From Dictyoglomus sp. NZ13-RE01 (lineage in GTDB: Bacteria; Dictyoglomota; Dictyoglomia; Dictyoglomales; Dictyoglomaceae): DNA of 64,000 bases. Position 1 is the stretch's first letter. Every line of letters begins with the position of its first letter. A program made the translations under genes and the position numbers. Shown here one piece after another: positions 7,484 through 16,182 of this stretch. Where the stretch lies: NCBI GenBank assembly GCA_002878375.1, contig NIRF01000007.1:1-64000 (forward strand), given 5' to 3'. The notes under the pieces were generated by a model. The model had not been told where the DNA came from, did not search any database, and was given only the letters and a program-made list of their open reading frames with translations.

Positions 7484-8245
7484 ATGAGTGCAGATCTTTA
7501 TTTAGAAAGAATCATACAGATATTAATAAAGGTAAAGGAAACCCAAAAGAATAATATTAGAAAAGCAAGCGAACTTATGGCAGATGCTATTTCTCAGGGA
7601 AGAGCAGTATATACTTTTGGTTCAGGACATTCTGTTCTTCCAGCCCAAGATGTATTCCCAAGATATGGTACATTTGTGGGAATTCAACCGATCCTTGATT
7701 CAAGACTCATGTGGTTTAATATTTTAGGTCCTGGTGGAGTAAAAGAGCTTTTATGGCTTGAGAGGACAGAGGGTTATATAAAAAATGTTTTAGATCAGTA
7801 TCCCATAACTGAAAAAGATGTAGTAATTGTATATTCTCATGGAGGATTAAACGCAGCCCCTGTTGAAGTAGCTTTAGAGTTTAAGAAGAAAGATGCAAAA
7901 GTTATCGCTATCACTTCTATGGAAAATCAAAAGAAGGCAAAAGCGATTCATTCTTCAGGAAAGAAACTTTCAGATATTGCAGATATTACAATAGATAATG
8001 GAGTTCCCCCAGAAGATGCATTGATAGAAATTGAGGGGAGAAAAGAGAAAATATCTGCAGGATCAACAGTATCAGCAGTAGCAATAACCATGGCTCTTGT
8101 CGCTGAAACTGGGAAAATTTTAAGTGAAATGGGAAAACTTCCTCCCGTATTTATGTCTCCTAATATCTGTAATGATCCAGAACATAATAACAATGTCTTT
8201 AAAGCCTACAGAGAATTTTATTTAAAGCTTTTTGATAAAATTTAA
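7484..8245 (+). CDS. SIS-domain sugar isomerase-like protein
   Basis: 253 residues with a single SIS (phosphosugar-binding) fold: FGSGHSVLPAQDVFPRYG at about 46-62, VIVYSHGGLNAAPVEVALEFKK at about 118-140 and GSTVSAVAITMALVAE near 190. It belongs to the 'sugar isomerase domain-containing' group related to MurQ and phosphoheptose isomerase, but lacks the MurQ etherase signature. GGGAGGT precedes the ATG. As first gene of a sugar-uptake operon it probably handles the phosphorylated sugar made by the ROK kinase at the operon's end. Substrate unknown. Confidence 0.82.
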   Translation: MSADLYLERIIQILIKVKETQKNNIRKASELMADAISQGRAVYTFGSGHSVLPAQDVFPRYGTFVGIQPILDSRLMWFNILGPGGVKELLWLERTEGYIKNVLDQYPITEKDVVIVYSHGGLNAAPVEVALEFKKKDAKVIAITSMENQKKAKAIHSSGKKLSDIADITIDNGVPPEDALIEIEGRKEKISAGSTVSAVAITMALVAETGKILSEMGKLPPVFMSPNICNDPEHNNNVFKAYREFYLKLFDKI

Positions 8246-8282
8246 TATTTTTTATTTTATGTCTAATAAAGGAGGGATTATT

Positions 8283-10433
8283 TTGAATAAATTTTTCCCA
8301 GTATCAGTATGGTATGGAGCAAAAAGAGCAAGAGCGCCAATGATTCTTCCAATTGAAGATAAAGATATACCTCAAATAAGAAAAGATTTAGAAAATATTA
8401 AGTCCTTAGGATTCAACGCTGTAAGATTCTGGTATGATTGTGCATCTGCAGAACCTGAACCCAATAAATGGAATTTTAGAGAGATAGATATTCTTTTATC
8501 TATTGCAGATGAACTAAATATAAAGGCATTAGTTCAAGTATATACTGATTCTGCTCCAAATTGGGTAGAGATAGAATATCCTGATTCTCTTTTTGAAGAT
8601 AGGGCAGGATTGAAGATTCATTCTCAAGCATCTCCGGGATATTGTTCAGATCATCCAAAAGTTAGGTAACATATTTCTGAATATTTAAGAAGACTTTCTC
8701 AAGTTGTGTCCTCCCACTCCTCTTTTTTAGCCTGGGATATATGGTCAGAACCACATATTGTTCAATGGTCTTGGATAGATTTCATGTATAATCCATGGTT
8801 TTGTTATTGTGAAAATTCAAAGAGGAGATTTATTGAATGGCTCAAAAGAAAGTATAAAGATATAGAAGAGTTAAATAGAGCATGGTATAGAAAGCACAGA
8901 AGTTGGGAAGAAATAGTAATCCCAAGATATACTTCTTTATCAAGCTTCTCTGATCTTTTGGATTGGATCCAGTTTAATATAGAAAAGATTGCAGAAGATT
9001 TAGAATGGAAAGTAAACTTAATAAAACTTTCAGACAAAGTTCATCCAGTATCAAGCCATTGTGCTATTTCCTCAATTTATAGTATTCCTGGTATCTCCTA
9101 TGGTTCTTCTGATGACTGGATATTGGCAGAAAAAGTGGATATTTGGGGAACATCTTTTTATCCTAAACATACAGGTCCTTGGATGCCTCTAAAACCTCAT
9201 CAGATGGGGGTTGCCTTAGATGCGACAAGAAGTTCTTGTGAGAGTAGAGGAAAACCTTTTTGGATAGGAGAGCTTCAGACAGGTACTGGAGTTACTGGGA
9301 TGTTGTTTAGTGTTCCTGTAAAGGAAAAAGATGTGGATCGATGGGCATGGCTTGCTGTTTCCAGAGGAGCAAAAGGAATTAATTATTATGCATGGTTTCC
9401 TATGAACTGTGGTTATGAGGTATCAGAATTTGGATTAACAAATCCGGATGGGGGCTTTAATGAAAGAACTTATTCAGCAGGAAGAGTATCAAAAATCATA
9501 ACAGAGAATATGGATATGTTTTTGAATATAAAGCCATTGGAAGCTCAGGTTGCTATTCTTTACGATATAGAAGCATATAAACTTCTTGCCTGTTTAAGAT
9601 CACAAGGAGCAGAGATAATAAGAAAGGATATTTTTGGAATATACAAAGCTATAATGAGAGAAAATGTAGAAGTAGATTTTATACATATTTCTGATCTTAA
9701 CAAGGAAAAGTTGAACAATTACAAGATAATTTTTGCTCCCTTTCCTATAAGTCTTACAGAATCATGCGCTAACTCTCTAAAAGAATATGTAAAATCTGGT
9801 GGAGTTTTGATAGCAGATGGAAGGATTGCCTGGACCAATGAAAAAGGGTGGCTTACAGGTAAGATTCCAGGATTTTGTTTAGATGAAGTCTTTGGATGTG
9901 TCGAAAATTATATGACAGAGTTAAGGGAGCCCGTAGATATTGAAATAAAAGATTTTGGAAAGATTAAAGGAGTGAATTATATATCTTCCTATACACCAAC
10001 CTCTGGAAAAGTGATAGGAAGCTATAAAGATGAGAAAGTAATAATTGAAAATGAATACTTTAAGGGTAAAGCTATAATGGTAGGGACACTAATTGGACTT
10101 TCTATTGAATTAGGATTTAATGAGAATATAGATTTTATTCTCAAATTGTTAAAAGATTCTGGAGTTTATCCTTATTTTGAAGTAAAAAGTGATTCTTTAG
10201 TAGAAGTAAGATGTAGCAAAAGTGAAAAGGAAGGAGTATTTTTTGTATTTAATCATTCTAATGATGAACAGAAAATTGAGATAAATTTTAAGAAAGAGTT
10301 ATTTTCTTTTATTCCTAAAAAGTTAGTAGATTTAAAAACTAACGAAGAATTTATTCTAAATATTTCAGAAGATAAATTTAGTTTTTCCCTTAAGATTCCT
10401 CCAGAAGATACAAGAGTGTTAAAAATAGAATAA
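8283..10433 (+). pseudogene. GH42-type beta-galactosidase-like glycosidase, interrupted by an in-frame stop
   Basis: One continuous frame encodes a GH42-like protein (~716 residues) except for TAA at 8667-8669, after ...SDHPKVR and before HISEYLRRL. Replacing TAA with a sense codon such as AAA restores the family sequence. The acid/base region (WDIWSEP) and probable nucleophile region (FWIGELQTG) both lie after the stop; a beta-galactosidase trimerisation-like domain and a C-terminal beta domain follow. The TTG at 8283 fits AAAGGAGGGA, 5-7 nt upstream, better than the in-frame ATG at 8232. The downstream part has no convincing start of its own. No signal peptide: it would act on imported oligosaccharide. 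Confidence 0.8.
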
Positions 10434-10455
10434 AAATTAAAAGGAGGGATATCTC

Positions 10456-11745
10456 ATGAAAAAGCTTCTTGTTCCCATTTTAATTCTTCTCTTAATTTTC
10501 ACATCTTTAAGTTTTGGGAAAACAAAGCTTATATTTACTGTTCACTGGTCTGATTATCAATTAGAAGGAGTGAAAGATGAAAAAGGAAATTTAGTAACTA
10601 AAGGATTAAAACAATATGTGGAAGAATATATGAAAACCCATCCTGATGTAGAAATTGAAATTAGATCTGTAGCCTTTGATGAACTACTTAAGAAAATAAT
10701 TGTGGACCATACTGCAGGTCTTCCTAGTGATATTTATGTTCTTTACTCTCTCTGGGGAGTTGAATTAGTAAATTCTGGAATTTTAGATCAGCCCCCAATA
10801 GATGTCCAAAATGCAGTTCGCCTTCTTTTTGTAAAGCCTGCAGTAGATGGAGCAACTATAAATGGAAAGATCTGGGGAGTACCCATAGAGGTGGATAATT
10901 ATGCATTAGTTTACAATAAAAAACTCCTTTCAGCAGCTGGATTTAAGAAACCGCCAAAGACTTGGTCTGAATTAGTAAGTATGGCAGCAAAACTTACAAA
11001 GAAAAATCCCGATGGATCTATTGCCCAATATGGATTTGCCTTCTTAGCTGGATGGGATTCCGCAGTAGTTCATCCCTATCTTTCTTTACTTTATAGCAAT
11101 GGTGGAGAATTCTTATCCAAGGATTTCAAAGAATGTCTGTTAGATAGAAAAGAAGCTGTAGAAGCATTAGAGGCAGAATTAGAATTGTTTAAAACAGGAG
11201 GAACAGATACTGCAGCAAGTGTTTGGAATTTTCCTGCCGGAAAGGTAGCAATGATGATCATGGCTCCTTGGTATGAAACAAGTTTAAAGATTGCATTTAA
11301 AGATAAATATCTAGAGACAGTAGGAGTAGCCCCTATTCCTTATCTTAAGAAACCTGCAACCTGTGGATATACTTGGTTTATTGGTGTAGATAGCGCCTCA
11401 AAAAATAAAAAACAAGCATGGGATTTTATTAAATGGATGACCATACAAACCATGTCAAATGGTGCTACAAGAATGGGAGAACTTATGGCTAAAAATATCG
11501 GAGCTATTCCTCCAAGAAGAACTGATCTTGATAAATTTCCGGATGAATTAAATGATTTGTACACTGGAGTTTTTGTAAAAGAGTTAATACATACAATTCA
11601 AGAACCCAATGTAGCTCAAGGACAGGAGATAAAGACAATCCTTATGAGAGAGATTGTGGAAGCATGGAATAGAAGAAAAACTGCAGAACAAGCTTTAAAG
11701 GATGCAAAGAAAAAGATAGATGAAATTCTGAAGGAGAACTATTGA
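10456..11745 (+). CDS. ABC transporter sugar-binding protein, family 1
   Basis: 429 residues: signal peptide (MKKLLVPILILLLIFTSLSFG), then a SBP_bac_1 fold (LIFTVHWSDYQ..., GKIWGVPIEVDNYALVYNKKLL near 140, FPAGKVAMMIMAPWYETSL near 260). Members bind mono- to oligosaccharides outside the membrane. AAGGAGGG precedes the ATG. It lies between the glycosidase gene and two permeases of the same type; no ATPase gene is present, as is usual for carbohydrate systems that share an MsmK-like ATPase. Confidence 0.92.
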   Translation: MKKLLVPILILLLIFTSLSFGKTKLIFTVHWSDYQLEGVKDEKGNLVTKGLKQYVEEYMKTHPDVEIEIRSVAFDELLKKIIVDHTAGLPSDIYVLYSLWGVELVNSGILDQPPIDVQNAVRLLFVKPAVDGATINGKIWGVPIEVDNYALVYNKKLLSAAGFKKPPKTWSELVSMAAKLTKKNPDGSIAQYGFAFLAGWDSAVVHPYLSLLYSNGGEFLSKDFKECLLDRKEAVEALEAELELFKTGGTDTAASVWNFPAGKVAMMIMAPWYETSLKIAFKDKYLETVGVAPIPYLKKPATCGYTWFIGVDSASKNKKQAWDFIKWMTIQTMSNGATRMGELMAKNIGAIPPRRTDLDKFPDELNDLYTGVFVKELIHTIQEPNVAQGQEIKTILMREIVEAWNRRKTAEQALKDAKKKIDEILKENY

Positions 11746-11756
11746 GGTGGTAAATT

Positions 11757-12646
11757 ATGAAGAAAAGCCTTGAAAATAGAATTGGGGCGGGGTATGCGTT
11801 CCTCGCCCCCGCCATAATATTTTATATTATCTTTTTCCTATTTCCAGTAATCTTTTCCCTATTAGTCTCATTTAAAAAATGGAATATGCTAACTCCTTTT
11901 ACAAGAGCACCTTTTATTGGTTGGAAAAACTTCATAGATCTTTTAAAAGATGATCTATTTCTTATGTCCTTACGAAATACCCTTATCTATGCACTCTTAA
12001 CAGTAAGTATTACTCTAACTATTTCTCTTTTCTATGCTGTTATGATAAATAAGGCAAAATTTTCTGTTCTTTGGAGATTTATATATTTCGCTCCTGTAGT
12101 AACTCCTCAAGTAGCGATAGCAACAATTTGGGGATATTTGTATAATCCCAATACTGGTTTGCTAAATGCTATTTTAAGATTTTTCGGTCTTAAGGGGTTA
12201 AATTGGCTAACAGATCCTAACATTGCTTTGTTTTCTATTATTCTCACGGCTATATGGGCAGGAATAGGTGGTTCTATGTTAATCTTCACAGCAAGCTTAA
12301 AAAATATTCCTCAGGAGTATTATGATGCAGCAAAGATTGATGGAGCAACTGGATTTAAAGAATTTTGGTATATCACTTTACCCCTATTAAGACCTACGCT
12401 TCTTTTTTAAGTGCCACTGGATTAATAGGCGCTTGGCAAGTGCTTGATCTTCCTTATATGCTTGGGAGAAATGCTCCTGCAAAAAGCGTAATGACTGTAT
12501 CCTGGTATACTTATGAGACTGCTTTTCAATATCTGAAAATGGGCAAAGCATCTGCAGGTGCTTTCTTGTTATTTATCGTTATTTTTATAATAACCCTTAT
12601 TGTCCTTTGGATATTCCGAAGGGGAGGAATTAAAGGTTATGAGTAA
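11757..12646 (+). pseudogene. sugar ABC permease, MalF/UgpA type, frameshifted
   Basis: The N-terminal frame (11757-12410) carries the first transmembrane helices and the EAA loop (EYYDAAKIDGATGFKEFWYITLPLL) and stops at TAA 12408-12410. The remaining two-helix segment (SATGLIGAWQVLD ... IFRRGGIKGYE) continues in the next frame to 12646. One extra T in the T6 run at 12403-12408 would join them as ...PTLLFLSATGLIG, the expected family sequence at ~295 residues. The gene is either mutated, misread or corrected by slippage. The partner permease starts inside its last codons. Confidence 0.82.
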
Positions 12647-13484
12647 AAACACAAAAAACTTACTTTGGGAAGCCTTTAGGTATTCTGTAATAATATTTGG
12701 TGCCTTTTGGATGATTTTGCCATTTTTCTGGCTTTTCTCTGCCTCTTTAATGACCCCTCAAGAACTTTTAGCCTTTCCTCCTAAATTTCTTCCCTCTGAA
12801 CCACAGTGGAAAAATTACGTAGAAGTAATAAAGAAAATACCAATATTATTTTATTATAAAAATAGTCTTATTGTTGCTCTATCAGTAACTATAAGTGTTC
12901 TTTTGACAAGCTCTCTTTCCGGGTATGCCTTTGCTAAATTGAAATTTACAGGAAGGGAAGCTCTTTTTAGGTTTGTTCTTTCCACAATGATGTTTCCTGT
13001 ATTCATTTTTATCATCCCTGTCTACTATCTTATGAAAATATTTGGGTGGTTGAATAATCATCTCTCGTTGATTACCCCATTTATAGTAAGTGGCTATGGT
13101 ATTTTCCTTATGAGGCAATTCATTTTAACAATTCCCAATGAATTATTAGATTCTGCAAGAATTGATGGGGCAAATGAGCTTAAAATATATTTAAAAATCG
13201 TTCTTCCATTATTAAAACCTGCTTTGGCAACTTTGGCAATTTTAACTTTTATAGGACAATGGAATTCCTTTATGTGGCCCCTTATTGTAACATCCTCTTC
13301 CCAGCATTTAATGACTCTTCCTGTAGGAATATCAAGACTTTCCTTAGCCTTCTCAACAACAGAAACTCAACATTTAATATTAACAGCTTTAGTTCTACAA
13401 ATTATTCCAACCGTAGCTCTTTTCCTCTTCTTGCAAAGATACTATATTAAAGGTTTTGTTCTTTCGGGATTTGGAGAAGTCTAA
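12639..13484 (+). CDS. sugar ABC permease, MalG/UgpE type
   Basis: The ATG at 12639 follows GGGGAGGAATTAAAGGTT and overlaps the previous stop by 8 bp; a longer in-frame start at 12600 would sit inside the upstream gene and is rejected. About 281 residues with six helices. The EAA motif ELLDSARIDGANELKIYLKIVLPLLKP lies around residues 168-194. It is the partner of the MalF-type permease and of the binding protein at 10456. Confidence 0.9.
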   Translation: MSKNTKNLLWEAFRYSVIIFGAFWMILPFFWLFSASLMTPQELLAFPPKFLPSEPQWKNYVEVIKKIPILFYYKNSLIVALSVTISVLLTSSLSGYAFAKLKFTGREALFRFVLSTMMFPVFIFIIPVYYLMKIFGWLNNHLSLITPFIVSGYGIFLMRQFILTIPNELLDSARIDGANELKIYLKIVLPLLKPALATLAILTFIGQWNSFMWPLIVTSSSQHLMTLPVGISRLSLAFSTTETQHLILTALVLQIIPTVALFLFLQRYYIKGFVLSGFGEV

Positions 13485-13485
13485 A

Positions 13486-14361
13486 ATGAGCTTCTTTGTA
13501 GTAGATATTGGGGGAACAAATTTAAGAATTGCTGTTGTAGACTCTTCTGGGAATATTCTCAAAAAAGAAAGATTTAATACTCCCAAAGATTTTATTGAGA
13601 TAGGAAAAATCATTGAAGAAAGTTATAAAAATTTGAGTAAAGATTATTCTTTAAATGAAGTTATTGGGATTTCAGTAGCAGGAGCAGTATTTAAAGATGA
13701 GATCTGGCTTCCCAATATTTCAGAAGAAAAATTTCCTTTGATGTCTTTTCTTTATGAAAAATTAAGAATTCCTGTAAAAATATTAGACGATAGAGTATCA
13801 GGAGCTCTTGGAGAATTTTGGAGAGGAAAGGGGAGAAATAAAGATATACTTTTATATTTTATTATCGGAAAAGGAGTAGGATTAGGAATTATTATTAATG
13901 GAAAAACTTTACATGGGAAAAATGGAGTTCCAGGTTCTCTTGGGTGGATCCCAATTGGAAGAAGAAATTATTTTTCCTCAAAGGTTGGAACATTGGAATC
14001 TCAAATTTCAGGTCCTTCTATATTGAGGGAATATAACAGAATCTCAGGGAGAAATTTAGAAAAAACTGAGAAAGTATTTGAATTATTCGCAAGAGAAGAT
14101 AAATATGCAATAGAGGTTATCTCTAAAGTAGGGAAAATATTGGGGAAAACCCTTTCCTCTCTTTTAAATATTTTTGACCCTGATATTATTATTTTATCAG
14201 GAAGTATTGGATTAAAATGGGAAACTTTTAAACCTTTTGCTTCCCCTTTCCTAAATCTTTATCTTTCCCCCATTATTAAGAACAACTTTGAAATTACCAC
14301 ATCGGACTTAAGAGAAGACGCACAAATTTTGGGAGTAGCTTATAATCTTTTAGAAAAATAA
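13486..14361 (+). CDS. ROK-family sugar kinase (divergent)
   Basis: The ATG at 13486 is one base after the permease stop. An N-terminal ATP site (VVDIGGTNLRIAVVD, residues ~5-19) and a C-terminal nucleotide segment (IIILSGSIGLKWE) define a ROK/ASKHA kinase of 291 residues. The catalytic-region Asp is in LDDRVSGALGEFWRGKGR. The usual zinc motif (CxCGxxGCxE preceded by GEIGH) is absent; the equivalent stretch reads GVPGSLGWIPIGRRNYFSSKVGTLES. It probably phosphorylates the sugar imported by this operon; the divergence makes the exact substrate unsafe to name. Confidence 0.8.
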   Translation: MSFFVVDIGGTNLRIAVVDSSGNILKKERFNTPKDFIEIGKIIEESYKNLSKDYSLNEVIGISVAGAVFKDEIWLPNISEEKFPLMSFLYEKLRIPVKILDDRVSGALGEFWRGKGRNKDILLYFIIGKGVGLGIIINGKTLHGKNGVPGSLGWIPIGRRNYFSSKVGTLESQISGPSILREYNRISGRNLEKTEKVFELFAREDKYAIEVISKVGKILGKTLSSLLNIFDPDIIILSGSIGLKWETFKPFASPFLNLYLSPIIKNNFEITTSDLREDAQILGVAYNLLEK

Positions 14362-14441
14362 CAAAAATTTAAAGGGACAGTTTCTGACACTCTACCCCGT
14401 TAAAATAACCTTAGATAAACTTTTAAGGAGGGTTTATTTTT

Positions 14442-15401
14442 ATGAAAATAACAGATTATGTGAGTAAAATTAAGCTTGGAGAGGTCCAAGTTTGTGAAAA
14501 TGTTGCCATTTTCCCTCTCTTCTTAGAGATAGAAAATGTTCCCAATTTTATAACCTTGGAGTCCGCCTTAAAAAGCAAAAATTTTTTTGTGAAAGAAGTG
14601 AGTAATTCTGGCACAGTTCCTCATTTAAAGGTAATAAATAAACTGGACACACCAGTGTTTATCATGGACGGAGAAGAACTAAGAGGAGGCAAACAAAACA
14701 GAGTTCTTAACACTTCTATTTTGGTAAAGAAAAATTCAGAGGTAATAATTCCCGTAAGCTGTACAGAGAGAGGAAGATGGAGCTTTTCTTCAGATGTTTT
14801 TGAAGATCCAGAATATATTATTCCAGTAGATATTAGAAGGGGTAAAAACGAATCAGTTTTTAACTCTTTAATACATTATGGGGATTTCGAAAGTGATCAA
14901 CTATTTATCTGGAATGAGATTGATAAATATCACCAAAATTACAAGGTAGATTCTAAAACGGATGCTCTTAGAGATGTTCTAAAAAGGGAGGAGAAATTGC
15001 TTAAGGAAGGATTGAAGAATTTTCCCTATATAAAGGGGCAAAATGGTATTATGGTATTCACAAATGGTGAAATAGATGGGCTTGATATAGTATCTTTATC
15101 CTCTGCCTACGAATTACTTCATGAGAAAATTGTAAAAAGCTATCTTTTTAAAAACCATCCTTTAAAAAATAAATTTAAAGAAAACTATATGGAGAAAGCA
15201 CTATCCTTCTTTAATGAGATCAAAGAGGCAGAAGTTTTGAAATTCAAATCTGTAAGTTTGGGATGGGATATTCGATTTTCTGGAGAAAAATTTTTAGGCT
15301 CCATGTTAGTTTATAGAAATAAGCCTATTCATATGAACTTTTTTAAGAGGTATAATCAAAATAAAAAACCCTTTTCAGGGGAGGTGGTAATATTAGACTA
15401 A
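14442..15401 (+). CDS. ARPP-1/DUF6569-family protein next to cas6
   Basis: 319 residues matching the ARPP-1 (DUF6569) pattern as I remember it: a conserved core with NKLDTPVFIMDGEELRGGKQNR near 65-87 and PVSCTERGRW near 103-112. No catalytic function is established that I know of; the family was named for neighbouring ADP-ribosylglycohydrolase and rhodanese-phosphatase genes. AAGGAGGG precedes the ATG. The stop overlaps the proposed cas6 start, so it is probably transcribed and translated with the cas genes and may be an accessory component or a regulator. Confidence 0.82.
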   Translation: MKITDYVSKIKLGEVQVCENVAIFPLFLEIENVPNFITLESALKSKNFFVKEVSNSGTVPHLKVINKLDTPVFIMDGEELRGGKQNRVLNTSILVKKNSEVIIPVSCTERGRWSFSSDVFEDPEYIIPVDIRRGKNESVFNSLIHYGDFESDQLFIWNEIDKYHQNYKVDSKTDALRDVLKREEKLLKEGLKNFPYIKGQNGIMVFTNGEIDGLDIVSLSSAYELLHEKIVKSYLFKNHPLKNKFKENYMEKALSFFNEIKEAEVLKFKSVSLGWDIRFSGEKFLGSMLVYRNKPIHMNFFKRYNQNKKPFSGEVVILD

Positions 15402-16180
15402 AAGTATTATACGAAGGAGATATTCTCCCTTTGGATTACAGAAACTACTTTATGAAACTCATAAAAGATGCTCTTAGCAACACCGAGCTTGGGAAAGAAT
15501 ATTTGAAAGATTCATATCATTATGAAGACAAATCTAACAAAGCTCCAAAACCTTTTTGCTTTGCAGTAAGGTTTCAACATGATAAAGAAGAATTTAAAAA
15601 GGATAAAGAAATTTTTTACCTTAAAAGCCCTATCGAATTTTACGTATCCAGCATTGATACAGGCTTCTTAGTAGCTCTTTACAATGGATTAATAAGCAAA
15701 AGGCTATATCCCTTTAAAATTGGAGAGGGGACCATCTCAAAAATGAAAAGCATAATTCTTTTAAGAGAGAAGGAGATAAAAGAAAATAAAGCCATATTTA
15801 AGACGTTATCTCCAATTTTAATAGAAGATAAAAACGAAAATCCCCTGCTCCCTCTGGATAAAGATGGACATTTGCTGGAACTCACCAATGAAAATTTTGT
15901 TTATTTCCTAAGGGAATTTAACTATATAACGGATTCAATTCTCAAAGTGATAAGAGGTAGTGGCATTAAGGAAAGAATCGAGTTTAAACCTATAAAAATA
16001 AGAAAGGAAGTTGTTAAACATAGGGTAAGAGAAAAAAATACAGAGCCTAAAATTTATACCTACACATGCTTTTCTGGGATCTTTGAGCTCTCTGGAGATC
16101 CTGAGGATTTAAATTATGTTTACAAGCTTGGGATTGGTTTAAGAAGAGCACAGGGCTTTGGCATGGTGGAGGTGGTGTGA
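15392..16180 (+). CDS. cas6: CRISPR pre-crRNA endoribonuclease Cas6
   Basis: Cas6 cuts the repeat RNA to release crRNAs. The C-terminal glycine-rich loop is clear (GIGLRRAQGFGMVEVV). The expected N-terminus RLKVLYEGDILPLDYRNYF begins at an ATT codon (15392), 5 nt after GGGGAGGTGG, overlapping the previous stop by 10 bp. No ATG, GTG or TTG lies in that frame before the TTG at 15431, which would remove the first beta strand. With ATT the protein has 262 residues. The histidines of YHYEDKSNK are candidates for the active site. First of eight cas genes. Confidence 0.87.
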   Translation: MRLKVLYEGDILPLDYRNYFMKLIKDALSNTELGKEYLKDSYHYEDKSNKAPKPFCFAVRFQHDKEEFKKDKEIFYLKSPIEFYVSSIDTGFLVALYNGLISKRLYPFKIGEGTISKMKSIILLREKEIKENKAIFKTLSPILIEDKNENPLLPLDKDGHLLELTNENFVYFLREFNYITDSILKVIRGSGIKERIEFKPIKIRKEVVKHRVREKNTEPKIYTYTCFSGIFELSGDPEDLNYVYKLGIGLRRAQGFGMVEVV

Positions 16181-16182
16181 AA

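Noticed and set aside
8706-10433. GH42 C-terminal part as an independent gene
   Set aside because: There is no suitable start or SD at 8706, and the missing N-terminal barrel strands are found in frame upstream.
14362-14441. Possible SD-masking stem before the ARPP-1 gene (TAAAATAACCTT with AAGGAGGGTTTATTTTTA)
   Set aside because: Pairing needs several bulges and is mostly A-T; too weak to list as a regulatory element.
15431-15433. TTG as the cas6 start
   Set aside because: It removes the first beta strand of the RAMP fold and has a weaker ribosome binding context (ATTCTCCC before it).
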